Assembly (NCBI GenBank): GCA_030674155.1
Contig: CM060320.1
Location: 18,689,869-18,702,368, forward strand
Direction: 5' to 3'
Source: Stramonita haemastoma
Taxonomy: Eukaryota; Mollusca; Gastropoda; Neogastropoda; Muricidae
Length of the DNA: 12,500 bases
Position 1 is the first letter of the stretch; the number at the start of each line of letters is the position of its first letter. Made by a program: the position numbers and the translations under genes. The notes beneath the pieces were generated by a model. That model did not search any database, had not been told where the DNA came from, and saw nothing but the letters and a program-made list of their open reading frames with translations. This document shows positions 1 through 7,266 of the stretch, piece by piece.

Positions 1-496
1 TTGGTTACGTTATTACCTTAGAGATCCTGGAGAGGGGTTGCACCCTGCCCACGCCATCAATGACAATGACAATCTTTTTCTTCCTAGCCGCCTTGTCCAG
101 TAGTGTGTTGTTGTTTTTTATGTTGTTGTTGTTAATGACGATGCTATTACTGTTGGTTATGTTTTTCTGTCATTTATTACCGTAGAGATTCTGGAGAGGG
201 GTCCCACTCTGCCCACCCCATCGATGACGATGACGATCCTTTTCATCCTATCCGCTTTACCCAGTTTGTTGTTGTGTTTGGTGTTATTTATTTTGATGTT
301 GTTAATGATGATGTTATTACTGTTGGTTATGCTGTTACCATAGAGATCCTGGAGAGGGGCTCCACCCTGCCCACACCATTAATGACAATGACGATCTTTT
401 TTTCTTCTTGGCTGCCTTGGCCAGTCTGTGTTATATTATTTTTGGATGATATTTTTTATGTTGTTGTTAATAACGATGTTATTATTACTGTTGGTT
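1..496 (-). repeat. Tandem array of exon-7 3' ends with donor sites (three decayed copies)
   Basis: Three copies of the last ~85 nt of exon 7 plus its 5' splice site and following intron lie in direct orientation to the left of the exon. Aligned on 'gagat' they start at 21, 185 and 343, with the true exon at 819. Spacings are 164, 158 and about 172 once the SINE is subtracted. The intron spacer, with GTT repeats and 'gttattactgttggttat', is shared too. Each copy keeps a GT donor. In the two outer copies the Walker-B-like frame stays open (IVIVIDGVGRV). The nearest copy carries a 2-base insertion in its A run and would be out of frame. The array continues beyond position 1. The copies lack clear acceptors except possibly the nearest, so they are exon ends rather than whole exons. 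Confidence 0.85.
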
Positions 497-812
497 ATAT
501 CATGTATTGCCGCCGCTGTGGCCTAGTGGTTAGGGCGTTGTACTCGTAATCTAAAGGTTGCGGGTTCGATCCCAGCTATTCCGCTATGGCGTTGTGCCCT
601 TGGAAAAGGCACTTTACGGCTATTTTCTCACCCCACCCAGGTGTAAAAGGGGTACCAACCTTGTGTTGGGGGTTAACCCTGCGATAGACTGACGTCCTAT
701 CCAGGGGGGAGTCTATGACTCTCAGTCGCTTAACGCCACAGAAACCGGGATAAGCACCGGCCTGATGAGCCTTATGGCTCGGGACAGACTTTAACTTTTA
801 ATATCATGTATT
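497..812 (+). mobile_element. tRNA-derived SINE with 12-bp target-site duplication
   Basis: The element spans about 509-800. A pol III A box (tggcctagtgg, 519-529) and a B box (ggttcgatccc, 563-573) lie at normal tRNA spacing, followed by a ~210-bp body. The body contains 'ataagcaccggcctgatgag' and ends near 'tttaactttta'. The flanks atatcatgtatt at 497-508 and 801-812 are identical and mark the target-site duplication. It is inserted antisense to the host gene, inside the exon-7-end array, so that its edge is only 14-15 nt past the exon 7 donor. It is non-autonomous and would have depended on LINE proteins. Confidence 0.85.
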
Positions 813-814
813 AC

Positions 815-1053
815 CTTAGAGATTCTGGAGAGGGGCTCCACCCTTCCTACACCATCGATGACGATGACGATCTTTTTCTTCCTGGCTGCCTTGTCCAGCG
901 CCACCCCGAGCTGCTGGAAGAGGTCGCTGAGCTCCACACTCTGCACCTCCCGCTCCTCCTCCTCGCTCCCCTCCAGCCTCCGCTTCGGCTTCCTCACCTC
1001 TCCGGCCACCACCTCCAGCTCTTCCCGCAACCTCTGCAGGATTCCCGCCACAC
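815..1053 (-). CDS. Exon 7 of the DUF4062-NACHT gene (Walker B); gene continues beyond the left edge
   Basis: This exon is 239 nt: 2 nt completing a Ser codon plus 79 codons. It begins VAGILQRLREELEVV, crosses a very charged linker (KPKRRLEGSEEEEREVQ), then has LSDLFQQLGVALDKA, and ends with a basic stretch and the Walker B strand KIVIVIDGVGRVEPLSRISK. The Walker B Asp codon is at 856-854. The acceptor is gtctgtctcag, ending at 1054, with a pyrimidine tract made of CTGT repeats. The donor is AAG|GTAATA at 815/814. Exon 6 leaves one base and exon 7 starts with two, so the phases agree. NACHT ATPases usually carry a second acidic residue just after Walker B (DG-x-D/E); here the sequence is DGVGRVE. 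The remaining NACHT part and any C-terminal repeats must lie left of position 1. Confidence 0.86.
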
Positions 1054-1063
1054 CTGAGACAGA

Positions 1064-1550
1064 CAGGACAGACAGGGATGCAGGGAGGAAAGCAGGCAAG
1101 ACCAACAGGTAGGGAGGCAGGAATGTAGGGAGGGAGGGAGGGAGGGAGGGATGGAGGCAGGCAGGTAGGCAGGCAGGAAGGCATGCAGACAAGGTAGACA
1201 GACAGGCAGGCAGGCAGGGAAATAGGCAAGCAGACAGACAGGCAGGCAGGCAGACAGACAGACAGACAGGCAGGCAGGGAGGTAGAGAGGCAGACAGGCA
1301 AGACAGACAGGCAGGGAGGCAGGCAGACAGACAGAGACATACAGACATACAGACATACATATAAACAGAGAAACAGACAGACAGATAGACAGACAGACAA
1401 ACAGATAGACAAATAGACATACGGACAGATAAAGAGACAGACAGACATACACATACACACATGCGTGCATGCACACTCTCACGCACATAACACACATAAA
1501 CACAAAAGCTCGCACACACACACGCATGCACACACCACGCTCAAAATACA
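1064..1550. repeat. Tetranucleotide microsatellite block in intron 6
   Basis: Degenerate runs of CAGA, GGCA and GGAG units on the plus strand (for example 1128-1150 and 1190-1440) grade into CA/CATA-rich sequence up to about 1550. In the sense strand of the gene these read as CTGT/CCTG/CTCC, and the part nearest exon 7 supplies its pyrimidine tract. Long Cys/Leu/Pro-rich open frames here are by-products of the repeat and are not genes. Confidence 0.9.
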
Positions 1551-1937
1551 CTCACACTTGTATACTAACGTGGTTACCCGCTAGTGCTGTTTTTACTGCA
1601 ACCCACAACGTGGTATACTAATTAAGTTAGTTACTGATGCTGCCTTTGCTGCAACCTCAAAATGGTTTACCAACTAAGTTACTCACTAGTGCTGTCTTTA
1701 CTGCAACCCACAAAGGGGTACACCAACTTAGTTACTCACCAGTGCTGTTTTTACTGCAACCCACAAAGTGGTAAACCAAGTTAGGTACGCACTAGTGCTG
1801 TCTTTACTGCAACCCACAAAGTGGTATACCAACTTAGGTACTCACTAGTGCCGTTTTTACTGCAACCCACAAAGTGGTATACCAACTTAGGTACTTACTA
1901 GTGCTGTCTTTGCTGCACCCCACAAAGTGGTATACCA
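1551..1937 (-). repeat. 53-bp minisatellite made from the exon 6 3' end plus its donor site
   Basis: About seven copies with period 53 are present. The 'cacaaagtgg' landmark recurs at 1921, 1868, 1815, 1762, 1709 and 1656, then at 1604 (52 bp), with a partial copy near 1551. Each unit equals the last 39 nt of exon 6 plus the first 14 nt of intron 6, in tandem downstream of the exon. Donor cores from the exon outwards are GTAAGT, GTGAGT, GTGCGT, GTGAGT, GTGAGT, GTAACT and GCGGGT, so all but the outermost keep GT. The right end of the array lies inside exon 6 itself. Confidence 0.92.
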
Positions 1938-2033
1938 GTGCATGGGTCTTCTTTTTGCGCACTGTCGCCAGCCAGTTGCTGACTAACGCCCCCTTGCCGC
2001 TTCCAGCCTGTCCCACCACAAGATGGCATCCTC
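1899..2033 (-). CDS. Exon 6 of the DUF4062-NACHT gene (P-loop / Walker A)
   Basis: This exon is 135 nt. It encodes GCHLVVGQAGSGKGALVSNW and then the second strand, ALVYHFVGCSKDST. The P-loop is GQAGSGKG, with codons at 2013-1990. HFVG-C/S-S-x-x-S-T is the typical second strand and loop of NACHT ATPases of the NPHP3/TEP1 type, so this segment should bind the nucleotide phosphates. The residue after the P-loop lysine is Gly (GGG, 1992-1990), where Ser or Thr is usual. The acceptor is ttgttgtgtgcag, ending at 2034, and the strong donor is CTA|GTAAGT at 1899/1898, phase 1, which matches exon 7. The last 39 nt of the exon, together with 14 nt of intron, form the unit of the 53-bp tandem array immediately downstream. 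Confidence 0.87.
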
Positions 2034-2140
2034 CTGCACACAACAAACAGGGATTAATATTTTTGTTGTTTTACATGTTTGTTTTCACTGACTATTGCAT
2101 TACCTTGTCTGTACCCTGTCAATAATCTCTGAATGATTGG

Positions 2141-2300
2141 AGACCTGTAGCTCTGACTCTTGTGGTAATGAAAGGCTTTGAACGAATCAATCTAAAACGA
2201 TTTCTTCTCTCCACTTCGTCCTACCTGGACCCACTTCAATTCGCATACAAAAACCGAAAGAAGCACAGGTGATGCTATAACTATCTTCCTGAACAATGCA
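2141..2300 (+). pseudogene. Decayed non-LTR retrotransposon reverse-transcriptase fragment
   Basis: Translation from 2141 reads RPVALTLVVMKGFERI, then YLDPLQFAYKNRK. After a frameshift near 2268 it reads GDAITIFLNNA. This is the RT region around 'RPISLT...KxxExxxxxxL...DPxQFAYR...DAI' that is common in LINE ORF2 proteins. Only about 55 codons remain and the frame is broken, so it is inactive. It lies in intron 5, antisense to the host gene, and is directly followed by a SINE. I cannot assign the clade. Confidence 0.75.
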
Positions 2301-2410
2301 GGAGGACGGGATAGCCTAGTGGTTAGAACATTGCACTTGCAATCTGACGACCCGGGTTCGGATCCCCTTCGAGGGGATTTTTTCCCCTGGAGTTAACATC
2401 AGTGCTGCAC
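2301..2410 (+). mobile_element. tRNA-derived SINE (family with GGGGA-tttt-TCCCC hairpin tail)
   Basis: The A box tagcctagtgg (2312-2322) and B box ggttcggatcc (2355-2365) are followed by a short palindromic tail, aggggattttttcccct, and then 'ggagttaacatc'. The tail recurs at about 9920-9950 (plus) and 12034-12078 (minus), which defines a family. The 5' edge abuts the LINE fragment at 2300. The right edge is uncertain; sequence up to about 2460 may also belong to it. Confidence 0.75.
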
Positions 2411-2462
2411 GCCACAGAATTTAAAGTAGCACATATATCATTTTGTGCTGCCTCATCTGTGA

Positions 2463-2665
2463 CGTGTATGCACACATGCATATACATACATACACACATC
2501 CCAGGTACAGATGTACGTACATATATACATACATACATATATACATACATAAGTACATATATACATACACACATACATACATACGTACATATATACATTT
2601 ATACTTATTTACTTCCTTCCTTCCTTCCTTCCTTACTTACAGACACACACACACCACACACACAC

Positions 2666-2723
<58 letters not shown>

Positions 2724-2790
2724 ACACAACAAACAAACAAACGCACAGAGACACACACAAACACAGACAGAAAGACAGACAGACAAGTAC

Positions 2791-2854
<64 letters not shown>

Positions 2855-2900
2855 ACTCCCACCCCCCCAACACCACATACACTCACCCCCCCCCCCCCTT
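2463..2900. repeat. Microsatellite block: ATAC, CTTC, CA and C runs in intron 5
   Basis: ATAC-type repeats (2463-2600) and a CTTC run (2611-2634) are followed by CA tracts (2641-2721 and 2792-2851), interrupted by 'aaacaaacaaac' and CAGA units, and a C run near 2887-2898. In the host pre-mRNA the CA tracts read GU. They begin about 93 nt past the end of exon 5. Confidence 0.95.
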
Positions 2901-2943
2901 TCCCCAACCCCTACCCACCCACCCACCTCCCCCCTCCACCCAC

Positions 2944-3128
2944 CTTTCTGCAGGGTGGCGTCCTAGTTCTTTCATGTAGGCCTGGCCTCCCACGAAGAGC
3001 GAGGTCCTGGTGGCCATGTAGGCATCGTGGCAGGCCAGCTCCAGCTCTCTGGGGGTCTGAGACACGCTCTCCTTCAACAGCACCTTCTCCAGGTGACTCT
3101 TCACGTCCTCGAACAGCAGTTTGGCTGC
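2944..3128 (-). CDS. Exon 5 of the DUF4062-NACHT gene (helical linker up to the NACHT domain)
   Basis: This exon is 185 nt: 61 codons plus 2 nt (residues about 209-269). It begins AAKLLFEDVKSHLEKVL and continues through RELELACHDAYMATRTSLFVGG to YMKELGRHPAE. The 'R-x-x-x-F-V-G' element followed by a short helix is the usual lead-in to the P-loop in this family, where F(V/I)GR is followed by a helix and then the NTP-binding strand. The acceptor is gtgtgcag, ending at 3129. The best donor is GAAAG|GTGGGT at 2944/2943, which leaves two bases over, whereas exon 6 needs one. This is the only phase conflict in the gene (see findings). The exon is flanked by CA repeats on the left and GT repeats on the right. 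Confidence 0.83.
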
Positions 3129-3180
3129 CTGCACACAGCACCACAGCAACACTATCTGGGTCAGAGCTTGTGGTAGTGGT

Positions 3181-3969
<789 letters not shown>

Positions 3970-4048
3970 AACAGACAGACAGACAGACAGAAAGACAGAC
4001 AGACAATGAGACAATCAACAACAGACAGACAGACAGACAGACAGACAG
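3970..4048. repeat. CAGA tetranucleotide tract next to exon 4
   Basis: Perfect to near-perfect ACAG units occupy 3970-4004 and 4020-4048, interrupted by 'aatgagacaatcaaca'. In sense orientation this is a CTGT tract starting 13 nt downstream of the exon 4 donor. Confidence 0.95.
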
Positions 4049-4061
4049 GCTGGGTACTCAC

Positions 4062-4100
4062 CTCCTCTGGTGTTTCGTAGTTGACGTGAACGGCCAGGCA
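4062..4100 (-). CDS. Exon 4 of the DUF4062-NACHT gene (39-nt microexon)
   Basis: This very small exon encodes 13 residues, CLAVHVNYETPEE (about 196-208), phase 0 at both ends. The acceptor is gttgttacag, ending at 4101, and the donor is GAG|GTGAGT at 4062/4061, close to consensus. The peptide gives the expected short strand plus 'Y-x-x-P/T-E-E' turn that leads into the helix AAKLLFEDV of exon 5, as in related DUF4062 proteins, so its inclusion is plausible. Because 39 is a multiple of 3, skipping it would keep the reading frame. It lies between complementary CAGA (left) and CTGT (right) tetranucleotide tracts, which could enclose it in a hairpin loop (see findings). Confidence rests on the two strong splice signals and the phase match rather than on length. 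Confidence 0.75.
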
Positions 4101-4163
4101 CTGTAACAACAATGACGTCAACAGGGGAAAAATAATAGGGACATTCATCTAGATCACCTCTGC

Positions 4164-4174
4164 TTCTGTCTGTC

Positions 4175-4212
<38 letters not shown>
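4164..4212. repeat. CTGT tetranucleotide tract upstream of exon 4
   Basis: About 12 units of CTGT (TGTC) occupy 4164-4212. It is the reverse complement of the CAGA tract on the other side of exon 4 and lies about 60 nt upstream of the exon 4 acceptor in the sense strand. Confidence 0.95.
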
Positions 4213-4380
4213 ATTCTGTTATTTTAATTATTATATCAACACTAATATGACAACAACAACATCAATGATGATGATAATGAAAACAATCATGATTATCATA
4301 ATGATGACGATTAAAAAAATTATAACTTCTTTTTCGTCAAACGCTAAGACAGTAATCATTGTTACATGTCATATGAACAA
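4213..4380. other. AT-rich intron 3 sequence with ATGATG-type trinucleotides
   Basis: This stretch contains loose ATG/ATC/CAA trinucleotide repetition. I see no coding or RNA-gene signal. A related, denser GATGAT block follows at about 4515-4665. Confidence 0.5.
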
Positions 4381-4520
4381 AAATGCGTTGCACTGCCGTT
4401 AAGCGTCTGACTAATCAGGCCCCAGTGCTTCCAACTTCGACGTAGGAGAGAAAATTAATATTTTAAGTCTTCCCGGAAAAAAGGCAGGAGAATGGACCAA
4501 GAAGGCAAAATGTGATAGAG
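4381..4520 (+). repeat. Dispersed repeat, copy 1 (related to 9066-9360)
   Basis: The stretch shares ordered blocks with 9066-9260: 'aaaaatgc', then 'gcgtctgac...tcaggcc', then 'tttaagtct', then 'ggcaggagaatggaccaaga'. Both copies are in plus orientation. No terminal repeats or pol III boxes are clear, so the class is unknown; a decayed LINE end, SINE or MITE are all possible. Confidence 0.65.
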
Positions 4521-4775
4521 ATGAGATGATATGATGAGATGATGATGATGGAGTGTGAATGTGTGAGGTGTGTGTGTGATGATGATATTGTGATGTGATG
4601 ATGATGATATGAGTGATATGATGGGGTGTGATGGTATGATAAGATGTGATGATGACGAAACGATAATATGATATGAATTGCAGCTTGAAAGTGTTAAAAT
4701 CAATGAAAATGCAATGCATGTAACAAGCACATGAACAACAGAAGCCTGTTGAATAAAGATCCCACAAAATACATA

Positions 4776-4807
<32 letters not shown>

Positions 4808-4903
4808 TGCACCACGCATGCACAAAACACACAGAGACACACATCTGCACGCACGCACGCACGCACAGACACACATGCATGTGTAAAGACGAGAAAGATA
4901 CAA

Positions 4904-4999
<96 letters not shown>

Positions 5000-5004
5000 T
5001 ATAG
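4521..5004. repeat. GATGAT block, then CA and CGCA microsatellites in intron 3
   Basis: Imperfect GATGAT/GTGTGAT repeats (4521-4665) and about 110 bp of plain sequence are followed by CA tracts (4772-4806 and 4905-4998) and a CGCA run (4849-4865). Apparent long Cys/Val or His/Thr open frames are repeat by-products. Confidence 0.9.
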
Positions 5005-5161
5005 ACGATCAACAGGCAGACATGCAATGAAAAATAATAAAAATGAAACAAAACAAATGATAACACACAGCACCATAGAGACAAAACACAAACGTAAAAG
5101 ACTTAGAAAAACAAACAGTGGATAGACAGACAGATAGACAGACATACAAACAGCGACTGAC

Positions 5162-5299
5162 CTTGGCCTTGGTTTTGATGACCTTAGCGGTTAGGTCAGC
5201 TAGATTCTTATTGGCCTGGTCGCTCTCCACCATGAACTTCTTTTCCCCGACACTATCCCCCTTCTTCCGCGCCTCCGCTGCCTGCTTGTCGTCATAGGC
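5162..5299 (-). CDS. Exon 3 of the DUF4062-NACHT gene (charged helical linker)
   Basis: This exon is 138 nt and encodes 46 residues (about 150-195), phase 0 at both ends. It begins AYDDKQAAEARKKGDSVGEK and ends KVIKTKAK. The content is strongly charged and predicted helical, rich in Lys, Glu, Asp and Ala, as expected for the segment that follows the 'FFRD'-like strand in DUF4062 proteins. The acceptor is ctctgatgcag, ending at 5300, with a weak pyrimidine tract; the donor is AAG|GTCAGT at 5162/5161. This donor matches the exon 2 donor over its first six intron bases (GTCAGT). The downstream intron runs into a CAGA tract (5116-5150) and then a long CA tract. The exon has no recognisable motif of its own. 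It is supported by the intact frame, both splice sites and phase agreement with its neighbours. Confidence 0.82.
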
Positions 5300-5370
5300 C
5301 TGCATCAGAGCACCAGGGGGTTCTTCTGTTTTCCATGTGCATTTTATGTGTCACATTATTAAGTAATAAT

Positions 5371-5641
5371 GGGGACAGGGTAGCTCAGTGGTCAAAGCCC
5401 TTGCTTACCCCCAAAGCTAAGGTTAAGCAGCGTCGAGCGTGGCTACCTAGTCCCCCAGACCTAGCTGTAAATGGGTACCTGTATTCTTTCGGGTCAGGGA
5501 AGGTAAAGCAGCGAGGGAGAGGAGATGGGCGCAGCCCTCAATATGCTGGCCCCTAGAGGAGCTGAGGTCTCTGACGCTTCGCTCCTCTTCGACCACATAA
5601 TTATGTTATGGAACACCTTTACCTTTTACTTTTTTTTTTTT
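5371..5641 (+). mobile_element. tRNA-derived SINE with T-rich tail
   Basis: A canonical A box, tagctcagtgg (5381-5391), is present. The B box is decayed (near 5420-5435). A ~190-bp body includes 'agctgtaaatgggtacctg' and ends in 'acctttaccttttac' plus an 11-T run. It lies in intron 2, antisense to the host gene, and directly precedes a LINE relic. The body differs from the other two SINE families here. Confidence 0.7.
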
Positions 5642-6350
5642 GTAAAGTGATAACAACCCAAACAAGAACATACTTCTTGTACTCCAGATACTGCTAGAGA
5701 AAATTATAAACACTGAAGATGAGGCGTTCATAACTTTCATGGACTACAATAAGGCTTTTGGAAGAGGCCAACATCGCTATCTGTTTATCACAATGTCAGA
5801 AATGGGCTTTCCAAATCATCGGGTCTCGCGCTCAAAGCAAACTTGTATTCAGATCAGAGGGCAAACGTCCAATACAATGGTCAACATTGCGAGTTCTTTG
5901 AAATAAAATAGGAGTCTGCCAGGGCTGTATTTTCCACCCAATTTTTTTTAGCATATAAAGAAATGATCACAAGTAAGGCAGATATAGACGACATTGTCAT
6001 TCATATAGGAGGTGGAAATATCTAATCCCAGGTACGCTAATGAAACGGCACACCTGACCAATGATATCACAAGCATGAGAAGTCAATGCAGAGGGCATCA
6101 TAGCTGCCCTTTAATGCCAACAAGACCAAAGTGATGCACATTAATGGTACAGTCACCCCTCAGAATATCAAAATCAGTGGAACAATTCTACAATGCGTTC
6201 AAAACTTCCAATATTGAGACTAAATGAGAGAGAATAATGGTTCTCTTCTACAAGACGTCAACGCTAGAATCGGTATAGCCGGCAAAAGGGGACTCGGTTA
6301 AAAGCATTTAGAAAAAACAGGAATGAGAGTGAGTGGAAAAGATTCTTTAG
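5642..6350 (+). pseudogene. Non-LTR retrotransposon reverse-transcriptase relic
   Basis: Broken frames keep RT landmarks in the correct order. FMDYNKAF (from 5736) corresponds to the motif A region. MSEMGFPNH follows. GVCQGCIFHP (5911-5940) corresponds to GVRQGCxLSP, and RYANETA (6030-6050) to the catalytic YADD, here YANE. NINGTVTPQNIKISG-type text and QDVNARIGIAGKR correspond to the thumb and 'DVxxRI' region. Frameshifts and stops separate these blocks, and catalytic Asp residues are replaced, so it is inactive. It sits in intron 2, antisense to the host gene. It could be related to LINE families with 'DYxKAFD...GVRQGC'; the clade is unassigned. Confidence 0.8.
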
Positions 6351-6434
6351 CAAGCCCATCCTGCCCTAAATGCCCACATACCCATCTGTAAGCTTGCCCA
6401 GTCTGATTGCCCAAGTGCCTGGAGGCTGACTGAC

Positions 6435-6611
6435 CTTGGCACGAAAGGCAAAGGCAGCAGGCACGGCGCCCGGCTTGTTGAGGTGGCCGTGCAGGAACTC
6501 GAACTCTGTCACACTGCGGTCACGGACTTTGGCCAGCCAGGGATAGCGTTTGATGCACAGGTCGATGTTCTGCTGCAAGCTGTCGTCCTTGGCCCCGTGC
6601 CACCCGTACCT
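6435..6611 (-). CDS. Exon 2 of the DUF4062-NACHT gene (second half of DUF4062)
   Basis: This exon is 177 nt and encodes 59 residues (about 91-149), phase 0 at both ends. It continues the DUF4062 domain without a gap: FIGFYAQ from exon 1 joins RYGWHG here, matching the family pattern in which 'RYGW/Y' follows the 'FIG' strand. Further in are RYPWLAKVRDRSVTEFEF and an aromatic strand, AAFAFR, ending at the donor AAG|GTCAGT (6435/6434). The acceptor is ttgctacag, ending at 6612. Upstream of it the usual pyrimidine tract is replaced by a GT dinucleotide run in the sense strand (see findings). No stop or frame break is present, and the codon use, rich in G and C at third positions, contrasts with the AT-rich introns. 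The exon assignment is strong; its function is inferred only from the domain. Confidence 0.87.
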
Positions 6612-6616
6612 CTGTA

Positions 6617-6652
6617 GCAACACACACACACACACACACCACACACACGCCA

Positions 6653-6712
<60 letters not shown>

Positions 6713-6735
6713 CACACACACAGACAAACACACAC
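6617..6735. repeat. CA and CGCA microsatellite abutting the exon 2 acceptor
   Basis: A CA run (6621-6640) and about 15 units of CGCA (6648-6712), ending in CA. In the sense strand the GT form begins 6 nt upstream of 'tacag' at the exon 2 acceptor. Confidence 0.95.
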
Positions 6736-6799
6736 ATACACATTACTATCCTACCACCAGTACTTATCTTTTCACATAATGATCATGTTGATAACATTA

Positions 6800-6917
6800 A
6801 CAGACTAATAGACAACTGTTTACACACTGACCAGTTAACAGCTGTTTATGACACAAACAGACTGTTAAGACAATAGTTTAACACACTGACCAGTAAACAG
6901 CTGGTGGATCAGTTGTT
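6800..6917. repeat. 59-bp tandem duplication in intron 1
   Basis: Two copies, about 6800-6858 and 6859-6917, share 'aacagact...agacaa...gttta' and 'cacactgaccagt-aacagctg' (6823 and 6882). They are diverged by scattered substitutions and small indels. Confidence 0.7.
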
Positions 6918-7111
6918 GACCAATCCAATAATCGATTGATATGCCGCCATGAACGGGGAGATACACTGAGAGTGAAGAACGAGACCAAAAAAGCTGACAA
7001 GAGTGAAAGACAGATTATACAGATGAACAATGAACAAACAAACAGACAGACAAACAGAGACAGAGAGTACACAGGGTCATATTTAGACACCATCCCTGAG
7101 GGGAAAAAAAA

Positions 7112-7242
7112 TAATGGGTAAGAGCTGCACTTGTGCGACGCGCTCTCCCGGGGAGAGCAGCCCGAATTTCACGCGAGAAATCTGCTGTGTCTAAAGTGGT
7201 ATAAAATTTTTTTAAAAAAAAGAGAGAGAGAGAGAGAGAAAG
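7112..7242 (+). mobile_element. SINE 3' end (gastropod-type tail) followed by a GA run
   Basis: The segment 'ggtaagagctgcacttgtgc' through 'ctctcccggggagagcagcc' and 'gaatttcacgcgagaaatct' to 'tctaaag' matches, from memory, the 3' body of SINEs seen often in gastropod genomes. It holds a perfect hairpin stem, ctctccc/gggagag. No A or B box is visible, so the copy is 5'-truncated. A short GA run (7220-7239) follows. Confidence 0.5.
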
Positions 7243-7266
7243 AGGACAGACATAGACTCAAGTCAC

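Noticed and set aside
509..583. Functional tRNA gene
   Set aside because: A and B boxes are present, but the anticodon and acceptor stems do not pair cleanly and a SINE body plus target-site duplication follow.
791..1551. Long minus-strand open frames rich in Cys, Leu, Pro and Ser
   Set aside because: They arise from CAGA/GGCA tetranucleotide repeats, which stay open in several frames at once. Only the exon 7 part (815-1053) has splice sites and a domain.
1551..1937. Ordinary intronic minisatellite unrelated to the gene
   Set aside because: The unit aligns base for base with the exon 6 end and donor, so the origin from the exon is clear.
4411..5145. 244-residue minus-strand open frame with hydrophobic start
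   Set aside because: It crosses CA/CGCA repeats and a dispersed repeat within an intron and shows no conserved motif.
5642..6350. Viral polymerase remnant
   Set aside because: The motif order (xDYxKAF, GVxQGC, YxDD-like) is that of non-LTR retrotransposon reverse transcriptase.
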